DNA of 64,000 nucleotides from Arenibaculum pallidiluteum (GTDB taxonomy: Bacteria > Pseudomonadota > Alphaproteobacteria > Azospirillales > Azospirillaceae), in NCBI RefSeq assembly GCF_017355985.1, contig NZ_JAFIQU010000005.1:124001-188000 (forward strand). The letters run 5' to 3'. Position numbers and translations under genes: made by a program. The notes under the pieces were generated by a model, which saw only the letters and a program-made list of their open reading frames with translations, ran no database searches and was not told where the DNA came from. Numbering within the stretch: the first letter of the stretch is position 1; each line of letters begins with the position of its first letter. Shown piece after piece: positions 42,181 to 51,256 of the stretch.

Positions 42181-44940
42181 ATGACCATGCGCATTCCTCC
42201 GATCGCCCGGATCCTGGCGGTCTCGTCCCTCGCGCTGCTGGCGGCGGGGCATGCCGAGGCGAACGATCCCGAGCGCTCGCGGCGCTTCTTGCGCGAGGCC
42301 GTGCAGGAGCTCGACGACGGCAAGGTCCAGGCCGCGGTGATCCAGCTCCGCAACGCGCTGCAGCAGGACCCCGAGAACCTGGACGCGCGCCTGCTGCTGG
42401 GCCGCATCCATCTGCAGAATTCCGATGCCCCCGCGGCCGAGAAGGAGCTTCGCCGCGTCTGGGAGGGCCGGCGCGGCGACGAGATCGAGATCCTGTTCGG
42501 CCGCGCCCTGGTCGGTGCCGGGAAGCCGGAGGAGGTCTTCAAGGTCGTCGGCATCGGCGCCAGGAAGCCCGAGGACGCGCGCGCCAAGATGATGGTCCGC
42601 GGTGACGCCCACGTGGCGCTGCGCGAATTCGGCGATGCGCGCACGCAGTACGAGGCGATCCTGGCGGAGGAGCCGCGCGACGTGCCCGCGCGCCTCGCGC
42701 TGGCGCGGCTGCTCTTCGGCCTCGGCGACCCGCAGGCGGCCGAGGCGCAGGTCGAGAAGCTGCTCGCGCTGGAGCCCGGCTCCCTCGAGGCGCTCCTGAT
42801 GAAGGGCGAGATCGACATGGCGGTGGGCCGCCTGCACGACGCGAAGGCGGCGCTCGACAAGGCCGCGGGGATCGCCCCCGACCATGTCGGCGTGAAGCTG
42901 GCGCAGGGCCGGCTGGCGATCCAGATGAACGACGTCCCCGGCGCCGAGACCCGGGCGCGCGAGGTGCTGGCCCGCCAGCCCGAGAACGCCATGGCGAAGT
43001 ACCTGCTGGCCACCGCGCTGACCGCCAATTCCCGCTTCCGCGAGGCGGACTCGCTGCTTACGGGGATCCAGCCGCTGGTGCAGTCCTTCGCCCCCGCGCA
43101 GCTTCTCGAGGGCGTGGTGAAGTTCCAGCTCGAGCAGTATGCCCAGGCCGAGCGCGCGCTCTCGCGCTATGCCGAGGCGCTGCCCCACAACATCGGCGCG
43201 CGCCGCATGCAGGCGCTGACACAGATCCGGATGGGCAACCTGCGCTCGGCCGCCGACACGCTGGAGAAGCTGCTGGCGGACTATCCCGGCGACGTGCCGG
43301 CGCTGCAGCTCATGGCCGGCGTGCGCATGCGCGAGGGCGACGCGGACGCGGCCGCGAAGGCCTACGAGCGCATCGCCGCCAGCGGCGATCCCGGTGCCGC
43401 GCGCCAGGCCCAGAACGTGCTGACCCTGCTGGGCATGGGCGGCAAGGCCGAGAACGGCGGCGGCCTGGACGACAGGATCTCCCGAGAGGTCGTGACGGTC
43501 CTGGAACTCGTGCGCACCCAGGATCTCGACGGGGCCCTGGAGCGGATCCGCGCGCTCCGCAAGGAGGATCCCGAGAACCTCGTCATGGTCAACCTCGAGG
43601 GCAGCGTGCGCTGGGCCCAGGGCGACCGGGAGGGCGGGCGCAAGCTGATCGAGGGCGCACTGGCCCGCAATCCGTCCTTCTTCGCGGCCCTGGACAACCT
43701 CGACCGGTTCGACACCGCAGAGGGCAACACGGGCGCGATCGAGCGCCGCATGCGCGAGGCCGTTGCACGCGATCCCGCCGACGAGCGCATGGTGCTGCGC
43801 CTGGCCGAGTGGCTGTCGCGCCAGCAGCGGACCGGCGAGGCGACCGAGCTGCTGGACGGCGCCCGGCGCAGCATGCCGACTTCAGCCGCGGTGCGCACCG
43901 CACTGGTCGGCCTCGCCCGGCAGGCGGGCCGGCCCGCCGATGCCGCGGTCCTGGCAGACGAGCTGATGGGCATCGCCCTGATCCGGCCCAAGGTCTATGC
44001 CGATGCGGGCGAGGCCTTCATGACGGCCGGCGATGCCGCCAAGGCGGCCGAGGCCTTCGGGCGCCTCGCCGAGGCCGAACCCCAGAGCCTTTCCGCCCGG
44101 CTGATGCAGGCCCGTGCGCAGCTCGTGGCCGGAAAGCCCGCCGAGGCGCGCCAGACCCTGGACGCGGCACGGCGCATCGCGCCGGGGAATTCCGCGATCT
44201 CGCGGGCTTTGGTGGACCTCGCCATGCGCGACGGGCGCACCGCCGATGCCGCCGCCTATGTCGAGGCGCTGGCGCCGCACAATCCGACCGAGGCGTCGCG
44301 GCTGCGCGCCGATCTGGCCTTCCGCGCGAACAAGCCCGAGGCCGCGGTCGAGACCATGCGGCGGACCTTCGAGGAGAAGCCGACGGCCCAGGCGGCGATC
44401 GACCTCGCCTTCGCTCGGGTGAGGGCCGGTCAGCCTGACGCCGCGGCGGAGGGGCTGCGAGCCTGGCTTTCCAAGGCGCCGGCGGACAAGGCCGTGCGCA
44501 TGCAGCTTGCCGAGATCCTTCTGAGCGGCGGCAGGTTCGATGCCGCGGCCGCCGAGTACCGGGTGCTGGTCGCCGAGAGCCCGAAGGACGCGGCGCTTCT
44601 GAACAACCTCGCCTGGGCCGAGCACGAGCGCGGCAACCCCGAGGCCGTGCGGATCGCGGAGCAGGCCAGCGTCCTGGCCCCCAACGCGCCCGACGTCGTG
44701 GACACCCACGGCTGGATCCTGGTGCGGACCGGCCGGGTTGAGCAGGGCATCGAGAAGCTGCGCAAGGCCGCGGCCGCGGCTCCCGACCGGGCCGACATCC
44801 AGTACCATCTGGCCGTCGCGCTGAAGCTCTCAGGCAAGCCGCAGGAGGCGCGCAGCCTGCTCGAGAAGGTGATGGCCACCGGCCGCTCCTTCCCGAGCAA
44901 GCAGGATGCCGAGGCGCTGCTCGCCCAGCTCAGGAGCTGA
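42181..44940 (+). CDS. prsT: PEP-CTERM system TPR-repeat protein PrsT
   Basis: A 919-residue secreted protein made almost entirely of tetratricopeptide repeats from about residue 35 to the end, matching PrsT (TIGR02917). The N-terminal signal (RILAVSSLALLAAGHAEAND) lacks the lipobox cysteine expected in this family, so this copy looks periplasmic rather than lipid-anchored. TPR proteins of this kind probably assemble the EPS or PEP-CTERM export complex in the periplasm. It follows prsR by 35 bp and probably forms an operon with prsKR. Confidence 0.92.
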   Translation: MTMRIPPIARILAVSSLALLAAGHAEANDPERSRRFLREAVQELDDGKVQAAVIQLRNALQQDPENLDARLLLGRIHLQNSDAPAAEKELRRVWEGRRGDEIEILFGRALVGAGKPEEVFKVVGIGARKPEDARAKMMVRGDAHVALREFGDARTQYEAILAEEPRDVPARLALARLLFGLGDPQAAEAQVEKLLALEPGSLEALLMKGEIDMAVGRLHDAKAALDKAAGIAPDHVGVKLAQGRLAIQMNDVPGAETRAREVLARQPENAMAKYLLATALTANSRFREADSLLTGIQPLVQSFAPAQLLEGVVKFQLEQYAQAERALSRYAEALPHNIGARRMQALTQIRMGNLRSAADTLEKLLADYPGDVPALQLMAGVRMREGDADAAAKAYERIAASGDPGAARQAQNVLTLLGMGGKAENGGGLDDRISREVVTVLELVRTQDLDGALERIRALRKEDPENLVMVNLEGSVRWAQGDREGGRKLIEGALARNPSFFAALDNLDRFDTAEGNTGAIERRMREAVARDPADERMVLRLAEWLSRQQRTGEATELLDGARRSMPTSAAVRTALVGLARQAGRPADAAVLADELMGIALIRPKVYADAGEAFMTAGDAAKAAEAFGRLAEAEPQSLSARLMQARAQLVAGKPAEARQTLDAARRIAPGNSAISRALVDLAMRDGRTADAAAYVEALAPHNPTEASRLRADLAFRANKPEAAVETMRRTFEEKPTAQAAIDLAFARVRAGQPDAAAEGLRAWLSKAPADKAVRMQLAEILLSGGRFDAAAAEYRVLVAESPKDAALLNNLAWAEHERGNPEAVRIAEQASVLAPNAPDVVDTHGWILVRTGRVEQGIEKLRKAAAAAPDRADIQYHLAVALKLSGKPQEARSLLEKVMATGRSFPSKQDAEALLAQLRS

Positions 44941-44950
44941 CGGCTCCGGG

Positions 44951-44984
44951 CCGCCGCGGTGGCGCTCAGACGCCGTCGCGGCGG
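44951..44984. terminator. Bidirectional terminator after prsT
   Basis: A two-tier hairpin: CCGCCGCG (44951-44958) pairs with CGCGGCGG (44977-44984), and inside it GGCG (44961-44964) pairs with CGCC (44971-44974). It lies between prsT and the convergent MFS gene, overlapping the latter's stop. Confidence 0.65.
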
Positions 44985-46153
44985 TCCGGCCTCCTGGCCA
45001 GGGCCAGCCGCGCCGCCAGCATAGCGGCGAGCAGCATCAGGGCCGCGCCGGTCCAGGAGAGCGCCGGGAAACCGGCGCGGGCGAAAATCTCGCCGAGTCC
45101 GGCCGCGCCGAGCAGGGCGCCGAGATAGGTCACGGCGCTGTTGGCGCCCAGGATCGAGCCGCGGCGCGCGGGATCGGCGGCCGAAAGCTGCAGGACCAGC
45201 ATGTTCAGCGCGAAGTGGTTCACGAAGCCCCAGGCGCCGGCCAGGGCGACGAAGGCGGGCAGCGTCGTCGCGAGCGGCATCAGCGCATAGACCGCCGCGC
45301 CGCCGGCCAGCGCCAGGGGCAGCACGCGCCTCGGACCCAGCCGGTCGGCCAGCCCGTCCCCGGCGCCGCCGGCGCCGAAGCCGATGCCGTAGGCCAGGAT
45401 CGCCGTCCCTGCGCCGCTCGCCGTCAGCCCCAGCAGCTCTCGCATATGCGTGCCGAAGAAGGCATAGACGCCGTAGAAGGACGTCATCAGGGCGAGGCAG
45501 ATTCCCAGCAGGACCGGAACGTCGCGCACCGCCAGCGCAGCGCGGAAGCCGCGCGGCCCGGCCGAGGCGGGAATGCGGTCGCGATGACGCGGGGCCGTCA
45601 TGGCCATCGCGGCTGCCATGGCGGCCAGGAGCACGAAGCCCGCCCGCCAGCCGGCTGCGTCGGCGATCGCGGCAGCCAGCGGTACGCCGGCGACCAGCGA
45701 CACCGACCAGCCCAGCAGCACCCGGCCCAGCGCCCGGGCACCTTCGCCCGGCGGCGCCGAGGCCGTTGCGAGCGCATAGGTCGCGGGCAGGGCCAGCCCC
45801 GCGCCGAGGCCGGCCAGCGCCTGTGCCCCAGCCAGGGCCAGCCAGTGCGGCGCGGCGGCGCTTGCGGCCATGGCGACGGCGATCACGGCCATGGCTGCGG
45901 CAAGGGCGCGGCCGGGACCGTGGCGGTCAATCACGCCGCCCAGCGCCAGGGCGGACAGCGCGGTGGCGGCACCATAGGCGGCGACCGCCCTTGCGATCTC
46001 GACGGGGGCGGCGCCGAGCGCGGCCGCCACGTCGTCCAGGATCGGGCTCAGCGCCAGCGAGTTGGAGCCGATGACGGCGACGCCGACCATCAGACCCAGG
46101 GTGGATGCTGGGCGCCGGTCCTCGCGGCTGGATTGTTGAACGACATCTGCCAT
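44966..46153 (-). CDS. MFS transporter (AraJ/DHA1-type exporter)
   Basis: A 395-residue protein with twelve hydrophobic helices and the MFS loop signature GGVIDRHGPGRALA between helices 2 and 3. It resembles drug- and amino-acid-exporting MFS members. The start at 46153 (MADVVQQSS) is likely; earlier ATGs at 46174 and 46204 would overlap the divergent regulator gene. Divergent from an Lrp/AsnC gene, which is a common arrangement for amino-acid exporters; amino-acid export is an inference from that. Confidence 0.85.
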   Translation of the reverse strand: MADVVQQSSREDRRPASTLGLMVGVAVIGSNSLALSPILDDVAAALGAAPVEIARAVAAYGAATALSALALGGVIDRHGPGRALAAAMAVIAVAMAASAAAPHWLALAGAQALAGLGAGLALPATYALATASAPPGEGARALGRVLLGWSVSLVAGVPLAAAIADAAGWRAGFVLLAAMAAAMAMTAPRHRDRIPASAGPRGFRAALAVRDVPVLLGICLALMTSFYGVYAFFGTHMRELLGLTASGAGTAILAYGIGFGAGGAGDGLADRLGPRRVLPLALAGGAAVYALMPLATTLPAFVALAGAWGFVNHFALNMLVLQLSAADPARRGSILGANSAVTYLGALLGAAGLGEIFARAGFPALSWTGAALMLLAAMLAARLALARRPDRRDGV

Positions 46154-46202
46154 GGCGTCATGATGACCGAACATGATCAGGCCGCAATGGCTGGAGCGCC
46201 AC

Positions 46203-46691
46203 ATGCATTCGGAAACAGATGACGTTCGGCTGGATCCGCCGCGTGCCGGCCGCGTCGACGCCGTGGACCGAAAGCTGTTAGGCCTGCTGCTGGAGGATGC
46301 GACGCTGAGCTATGCCGAGCTGGGTCGACTCGTCCACCTCTCGGCGCCGGCGGTGCACGAGCGCGTGAAGAAGCTGCGGCGTGCGGGCGCGATACGGCGC
46401 ACAACGGTCGAACTCGACGGCACGCTGCTCGGCCGGCCGCTGCTGTCCTTCGTCGAGGTCGAGACGTCGGGCTGGGGCAAGACGCCCGACATGCTCGCGC
46501 TGCGGGCCGATCCGCGTGTCGAGGAAATGCACTCCGTGACCGGCGAGGCTTGCGTGCTGCTGAAGGTGCGCTGCACCGATACCCGCGACCTCGAGGACCT
46601 GCTGCACCGGATCTATGCCATCGAGGGCGTCAAGGGCACGCGCAGCACCGTAGCGCTCCAGACCTTTTTGGAGCGTGGCCCGCAGCCCTGA
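46203..46691 (+). CDS. Lrp/AsnC-family transcriptional regulator
   Basis: A 162-residue Lrp/AsnC regulator. The N-terminal HTH (DRKLLGLLLEDATLSYAELG...SAPAVHERVKKLRRAG) is followed by a RAM effector domain (HSVTGEACVLLKVRCTDTRDLEDLL). GGAG lies 8 nt before the ATG at 46203. It overlaps or abuts the promoter of the divergent MFS gene, which it probably controls. Effector unknown, typically an amino acid. Confidence 0.9.
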   Translation: MHSETDDVRLDPPRAGRVDAVDRKLLGLLLEDATLSYAELGRLVHLSAPAVHERVKKLRRAGAIRRTTVELDGTLLGRPLLSFVEVETSGWGKTPDMLALRADPRVEEMHSVTGEACVLLKVRCTDTRDLEDLLHRIYAIEGVKGTRSTVALQTFLERGPQP

Positions 46692-46882
46692 GGGACCTCC
46701 CCGCTCGGCAGCGCCGCAGGTCGCGATCCCGACATTCCGGTGCGCGGGGTGACGTCTTTGCGCTGGCAATGTCCGTCATCCTTCATGCTGTGCATGCCCT
46801 CGGGCCGGGCCGGGCAGGATACATGCGGCAGTGCGGAATCGGCAGCGGCCGAAGGAGTAGGTGAGCGGGCGAGATAGACCCG

Positions 46883-46960
46883 ATGAAGGGCGTGCCGAGC
46901 ATCGCGGAGCGCTATTGGAGTGGGCACAGCTCCCCCACATCCAAGCTGTTCCCGCAATGA
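46883..46960 (+). CDS. 25-residue leader peptide coupled to the HTH gene
   Basis: A short frame MKGVPSIAERYWSGHSSPTS... whose TGA stop overlaps the ATG of the next HTH gene (ATGA), the usual mark of translational coupling. No clear Shine-Dalgarno sequence precedes it. It may be a control leader or a coincidental frame; the four-base overlap is the main support. Confidence 0.35.
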   Translation: MKGVPSIAERYWSGHSSPTSKLFPQ

Positions 46961-47226
46961 CGCCGAGCACCTTCGAAGCTGCCCGCCTGTTCCTGCGCCT
47001 CTCCCGTGCCGAGTTCGCGGAGATGCTTGGGATCAGTGTCGCGCTGGAGCAGGCCTACGAGGGCGTGGGAGTGCCGCCATGCGCGGATCCGCCTCCAATC
47101 CCGCAAGACGTGGCGCTCGCCGTGGCCGACCTTCTGCTTCGACGCGGTCGGGCCGAGCAGGCAAGGCAGTCCGCCATCCGCTTGCGGGCAAGATCCGGAG
47201 GCAGGCGCGGTGCTGCGAGCCGTTGA
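46957..47226 (+). CDS. Small XRE-like helix-turn-helix protein
   Basis: An 89-residue protein. Residues ~8-65 resemble a cro/C1-type HTH (AARLFLRLSRAEFAEMLGIS, QDVALAVADLLLR), with a basic Arg-rich tail (RLRARSGGRRGAASR). It may bind DNA as a small autonomous regulator. It overlaps the leader peptide by 4 bp. An alternative longer reading begins at a GTG at 46861 with AAGGAG just upstream. Followed immediately by a degraded GFA-family fragment. Confidence 0.6.
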   Translation: MTPSTFEAARLFLRLSRAEFAEMLGISVALEQAYEGVGVPPCADPPPIPQDVALAVADLLLRRGRAEQARQSAIRLRARSGGRRGAASR

Positions 47227-47284
47227 CCGACGGGACTCTCCGGCGGGCTGCGATCCGGCGGACGATGTGCGCTGACGCAGCGGC

Positions 47285-47401
47285 ACTGCAGGTGCCCATC
47301 GCCCGGAGGAGGGGCGAGCCGCAATCGTGACAGAAGGCCTTGCGCACCTTGCGCCCTTGCCGGGCGTCGCGCGTGAAGACCTGCGACGTCTCCGTCGACG
47401 A
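47285..47401 (-). pseudogene. Degraded GFA-family (formaldehyde-activating enzyme-like) gene fragment
   Basis: On the minus strand a frame encodes SSTETSQVFTRDARQGRKVR and KAFCHDCGSPLLRA, which aligns with the C-terminal half of the intact GFA-family protein at 49228-49638 (SGSSKVFTRDGQDGRRVR, MGFCPDCGSTVFWEA). The N-terminal CCCGS and CHCxxCQ metal motifs are absent and the frame diverges on both sides, so this is a remnant. The 360 bp between the HTH gene and the chemoreceptor contains nothing else recognisable. Confidence 0.65.
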
Positions 47402-47586
47402 GTGGAGTGGGACGCGTACCCTTGCGCGCCATGACTGACGCCGTGTTTCGACGCCATGCCGCATGGCGACGAGCCTACACCGTGACCAGAAGTATAGGGT
47501 GAAGAACAGAGGCATGAAGTTAACGCTCATTTCATGCTCGGCAGCCGTCATTGGTGCATCGAGTGAATTGGCAAGGAAGCGGCATC

Positions 47587-49065
47587 GTGCTCGGCAGGTT
47601 CAAGACGAGGCGGGCGACGGAGATCAGGCACGCGGCCCTGGATGCGCTGCGTGCGAACGTAATGATCGCCGACGTGGATCTGAACATCATCTACATGAAC
47701 CCGGCCGTGCGTGCGCTTCTCCAGGAGGCCGAGGCCGACCTCAGGAAAGAGCTCCCCCGCTTCAGCGTCGCAACGCTGGTCGGCAGCAATATCGACGTCT
47801 TTCACAAGAGTCCGAGCCATCAGCGCCGTCTCCTCAGCGCCATGACCGAGCCGCACGGCGCCACCATCCGTGTCGGCGTGCGAATGTTCGACCTGCTTGT
47901 CTCGCCGCTGACGGAAAGCGGCAGGCGCATCGGCTATGCAGTCGAATGGGCGGACGCCCGAGAGCGGCTGCAGAACATGGACTACGCCTCGCAGTTCGCC
48001 GCGATCAATCGCTCGCAGGCGGTGATCGAGTTTGCCGTCGACGGCACGATCCTCAATGCCAATGAGAACTTCCTGCGGGCGATGGGCTACTCCCTGGAAG
48101 AGATCAGGGGCCGGCACCATGGGATGTTCGTGGAGGACGGTTACCGCGACAGCCGCGAATATGCGGAGTTCTGGGTGCGGCTGAAGCGCGGTGAGTATCA
48201 GGCCGCCCAGTTCAAGCGGATCGGCAAGGGCGGGCGTCAGGTCTGGATCGAGGGGTCCTACAATCCCATCGTCGGCCTCAATGGGAAAATCGCCAAGGTC
48301 GTCAAGTTTGCTTCCGACGTCTCGGCTCAGATGGTGCTGCTGGCGAACCTCAAGACCCTGATCGATCGCAATTTCGGTGAGATCAACGGAGAGATCGACC
48401 GCTCCGTGGCCGAGGCGGTGGCGGCGTCGAAGGCTGCCGAGCAGACTTCCAGCAACGTCCAGACCGTCGCCGCCGCCGCCGAGGAGCTGGCCGCGTCGAT
48501 CAGCGAGATCTCGCGCAGCATGGCACAATCCCGTGCGGCGACCGAAGGCGCCTTCGACAAGGTCGCGGCGGTCGGCGAGCGCACGCGCAAGCTCACCGAT
48601 GCTGCCCTGGCGATGAACGGCATCGTCAGCCTGATCCAGAGCATCGCGGGCCAGATCAACCTGCTGGCGCTCAATGCCACCATCGAGGCGGCGCGCGCGG
48701 GTGAGGCGGGCCGCGGCTTCGCCGTGGTGGCATCCGAGGTGAAGAACCTCGCCAACCAGGCGGCCAAGGCCACGGAGCAGATCTCCGCCGAGATCGACGG
48801 CATCCAGGCGACCTCGGGCGAGGTCGCGGGCGCGCTCGACGCCATCCGCGAGGCCGTTCAGACCGTGCGCGAACACGTGGCGACAACCGCTTCGGCGGTC
48901 GAGGAGCAGAGCAGCGTCACGCAGAGCATGTCGGTCAACATGCAGAACGCCTCGGCCGCGGTCTCCACGGTCTCCTCGAGCATCGAGGGGATCTCCGGAG
49001 CCGTGCACCAGGTCTCGCAGGCAGTCGGCAAGACAAAGGAGGCCGCGCAGGTCCTGGTGCGCTGA
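47587..49065 (+). CDS. Soluble double-PAS methyl-accepting chemotaxis protein
   Basis: A 492-residue chemoreceptor with no transmembrane segment. Two PAS domains (about 20-130 and 140-255; the second shows [16 protein letters not shown]) are followed by a signalling domain with the conserved tip [20 protein letters not shown] and [16 protein letters not shown]. It senses an internal signal such as redox or an aromatic compound and feeds CheA. The GTG at 47587 is chosen because AAGGAA lies 8 nt upstream; frames from 47551 lack a ribosome site. No che genes lie nearby. Confidence 0.88.
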   Translation: MLGRFKTRRATEIRHAALDALRANVMIADVDLNIIYMNPAVRALLQEAEADLRKELPRFSVATLVGSNIDVFHKSPSHQRRLLSAMTEPHGATIRVGVRMFDLLVSPLTESGRRIGYAVEWADARERLQNMDYASQFAAINRSQAVIEFAVDGTILNANENFLRAMGYSLEEIRGRHHGMFVEDGYRDSREYAEFWVRLKRGEYQAAQFKRIGKGGRQVWIEGSYNPIVGLNGKIAKVVKFASDVSAQMVLLANLKTLIDRNFGEINGEIDRSVAEAVAASKAAEQTSSNVQTVAAAAEELAASISEISRSMAQSRAATEGAFDKVAAVGERTRKLTDAALAMNGIVSLIQSIAGQINLLALNATIEAARAGEAGRGFAVVASEVKNLANQAAKATEQISAEIDGIQATSGEVAGALDAIREAVQTVREHVATTASAVEEQSSVTQSMSVNMQNASAAVSTVSSSIEGISGAVHQVSQAVGKTKEAAQVLVR

Positions 49066-49227
49066 GGACTGCGCCGGCCATGCGCCGCGCCAGCGCGTCG
49101 AGGACTGTCGCTCGCAGGGTTCATCACCACGCGCTTCCGGCGCTCACCTCGTTGGCATTGGCGCCGGCCGCGGGGCCCACATGGGCGCGGCCGTGTCCGG
49201 CGGTCGGCGCATCGCCGGGCGGGTGAC

Positions 49228-49638
49228 CTATTTCGGCGCGTCCTGATCCAGGCGGCGCTGCAGTTCGGCCGCGAGTGTAACCCAAGGGTGCTTCGTGCGC
49301 TCCCAGATGGAGAAGGAAGGCGGGGGAAAGGCGGGATCGCAGAAGGCGCCGACGGCGATGGCGACATGACCCGGCAGGAAGTCCGCCTCCCAGAAGACGG
49401 TCGACCCGCAATCGGGGCAGAAGCCCATTCGCACCCTGCGCCCGTCCTGACCGTCACGCGTGAAGACCTTGCTGGAGCCGGATACTCTGACCTGGTCAGC
49501 CGGGAAATAGGCACTTACCCCGAACGGAGATCCTGTCCGGCGTTGGCACTGCTCGCAATGGCAGGCGCCGACGAGGATGGGATCCCCGCTCACCTCGGCA
49601 CGAAGGGATCCGCAGCAGCACTCGGCCATTCTACTCAT
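49228..49638 (-). CDS. GFA-family protein (glutathione-dependent formaldehyde-activating enzyme-like)
   Basis: A 136-residue zinc-binding protein of the GFA/Mss4-like fold with CCCGSLRAE (residues 7-15), CHCEQCQ and FCPDCGS, together supplying the zinc ligands. Such proteins are abundant and most do not act on formaldehyde; function is unknown. Starts MSRMAECCC at 49638. A degraded copy lies 1.9 kb away on the same strand, at 47285-47401. Confidence 0.85.
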   Translation of the reverse strand: MSRMAECCCGSLRAEVSGDPILVGACHCEQCQRRTGSPFGVSAYFPADQVRVSGSSKVFTRDGQDGRRVRMGFCPDCGSTVFWEADFLPGHVAIAVGAFCDPAFPPPSFSIWERTKHPWVTLAAELQRRLDQDAPK

Positions 49639-49666
49639 GTCTGCTTCCTTTGGCTGGAAGGCGCCA

Positions 49667-50920
49667 TCACGGCGCCGAAAGCGCCATCTCCCGCCGCAGG
49701 AACCTGGCGCCGAGATCGATCCTGGTATCCGCGGCCTCGGCCGGGCTGATCGGGCATCCTGCCTGCAGGAGCTTGCGCGCGACGAGGTGCTCCGCGGGAG
49801 CATTTACGGTCTCGACGGCACGTAGCCGCGGGCCCGCGAAGTGCCACAGCGAGAAGCGACCCTGCTCGCGCGAGCCCCGTTGCACGGTCCTGTCGACGCC
49901 GCTCGTCAGGCCCGCCGTCTGGAGCCGCAGTCCGAGCTGGTCCGACCAGAACCAGGGCGTCGGCTCCATGCCCACGGGTTTCCCGGTCAGGCCCGCCGCC
50001 GCGGCGCGAGCGCCGTCCTGGGCGTTCTGGACGCATTCCAGGCGGACCAGCGCGCCGTCGGCGAAGCGACTGTGCCTTACGGCGCAGTCGCCCAGCGCGA
50101 CGATCCGCGGGTCGCTGGTGCGGCCCGCCCGGTTCACCAGGACCCCGTCGTCGCAGGCGAGGCCTGCGACCCGGGCCAGGTGGTCGTTCCGGCGCACGCC
50201 GATCGCGAGGACGACGAGATCCGCGGCGATGCGCGAGCCGTCCGCCAGCTCGACATCGGTGACCCGCCCGCCGGCGCCGTTCAGCCTGGCGATCCTGGCG
50301 CCGAGGATCAGGCGCGTGCCGGCGTGCCTGTGCCTCTCCGCGACGAAGGTGGCCAGTGTGGCGGACGCGGCCCGGGCAAGGATCCTTCTGCCGCAATCGA
50401 CGACGGTGACGTGGCGTCCGCCCAGCGCGGCGAGACCGGCCGAGAGCTCGAGCCCGATATAGCCCGCGCCGACGATCACCACCTCGCCGGCGGCCGCGAT
50501 CCTCTCGCGAAGCATCAGGGCATCCGACAGGGTCCGAAGGACGGCGACGCCGTCCAGATCCGCTCCTTCGAAAGGCGCCGGGCGCGCCGTCGCGCCCGTC
50601 GCCAGCGCGAGGCACCCGTAGCGCAGCCTCCGGCCATCGGACAGCGTGACCTCGCGCCCGGCGGGGTCCACGGCGACGGCGGCGGATCCGAGCTCCAGCG
50701 AGATCTCGGCGTCCCGGAAGAACCCGAACGAGCGCAGGGCGAGATCCTCCGGCTCCACCTCGCCGGCGATCAGGCCCTTGGAAAGGGGAGGCCGCTGGTA
50801 GGGCGGGGAAGGCTCCTCGCCCACGATCGTGATCGGCTCCTCCCAGCCGTTCTCGCGCAGCGTCGCCGCCAGCAAGACGCCGGCATGGGACGCCCCCAGG
50901 ATGAGCATGCCATCGCGCAT
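49667..50920 (-). CDS. FAD-dependent ferredoxin reductase
   Basis: A 417-residue pyridine-nucleotide:ferredoxin reductase of the rhodocoxin/putidaredoxin reductase type, with the FAD motif GASHAG near residue 8, the NAD motif GAGYIGLELSAG near 150, and the second FAD motif (IVALGDCAV) near 280. It passes electrons from NAD(P)H to the ferredoxin encoded immediately upstream (stop/start share base 50920). Together with the ferredoxin and the flavoprotein at 51257 it forms a small oxygenase set. Confidence 0.92.
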   Translation of the reverse strand: MRDGMLILGASHAGVLLAATLRENGWEEPITIVGEEPSPPYQRPPLSKGLIAGEVEPEDLALRSFGFFRDAEISLELGSAAVAVDPAGREVTLSDGRRLRYGCLALATGATARPAPFEGADLDGVAVLRTLSDALMLRERIAAAGEVVIVGAGYIGLELSAGLAALGGRHVTVVDCGRRILARAASATLATFVAERHRHAGTRLILGARIARLNGAGGRVTDVELADGSRIAADLVVLAIGVRRNDHLARVAGLACDDGVLVNRAGRTSDPRIVALGDCAVRHSRFADGALVRLECVQNAQDGARAAAAGLTGKPVGMEPTPWFWSDQLGLRLQTAGLTSGVDRTVQRGSREQGRFSLWHFAGPRLRAVETVNAPAEHLVARKLLQAGCPISPAEAADTRIDLGARFLRREMALSAP

Positions 50921-51237
50921 CAGAACTGCCGCGCGGGGATGCGGAGGACCAGACCGTCCAGCGCCGAAGTGATCGTGATCTGGCAGGCCAGGCGGCTCTG
51001 CGGCAGGCGCTCGGCCGCTACCTCGGCAAGCATCGCCTGCTCTTCCGGCTCCGGCTCGGGCAGGGGAAAGCCGTCACCGACATAGACATGGCAGGTCGCG
51101 CAGGCGCAGGCGCCGCCGCAATCCGCCTCGATGCCGCGCACGCCGTTGCGCTTCGCGGCCAGCATCAGGTCGATGCCCTCCGGCGCGTCGACGCGGCGCC
51201 GGATCCCGTCGGGTTGCTCGTAGATGATCGTCGGCAT
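50920..51237 (-). CDS. 2Fe-2S ferredoxin (adrenodoxin type)
   Basis: A 105-residue [2Fe-2S] ferredoxin with the adrenodoxin-type ligand pattern C-x5-C-x2-C (ADCGGACACATC) and the fourth Cys in SRLACQI. It shuttles electrons from the reductase at 49667 to a terminal oxygenase. No cytochrome P450 is in the window, so the partner is either the flavoprotein next door or lies elsewhere. Overlaps the reductase by one base and follows the monooxygenase by 19 bp. Confidence 0.93.
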   Translation of the reverse strand: MPTIIYEQPDGIRRRVDAPEGIDLMLAAKRNGVRGIEADCGGACACATCHVYVGDGFPLPEPEPEEQAMLAEVAAERLPQSRLACQITITSALDGLVLRIPARQF

Positions 51238-51256
51238 TGGATCCGCTCCGCCGCGC

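Noticed and set aside
47551..47586. Start of the chemoreceptor at TTG 47551 or GTG 47554/47563
   Set aside because: No ribosome site precedes them, while AAGGAA lies 8 nt before the GTG at 47587.
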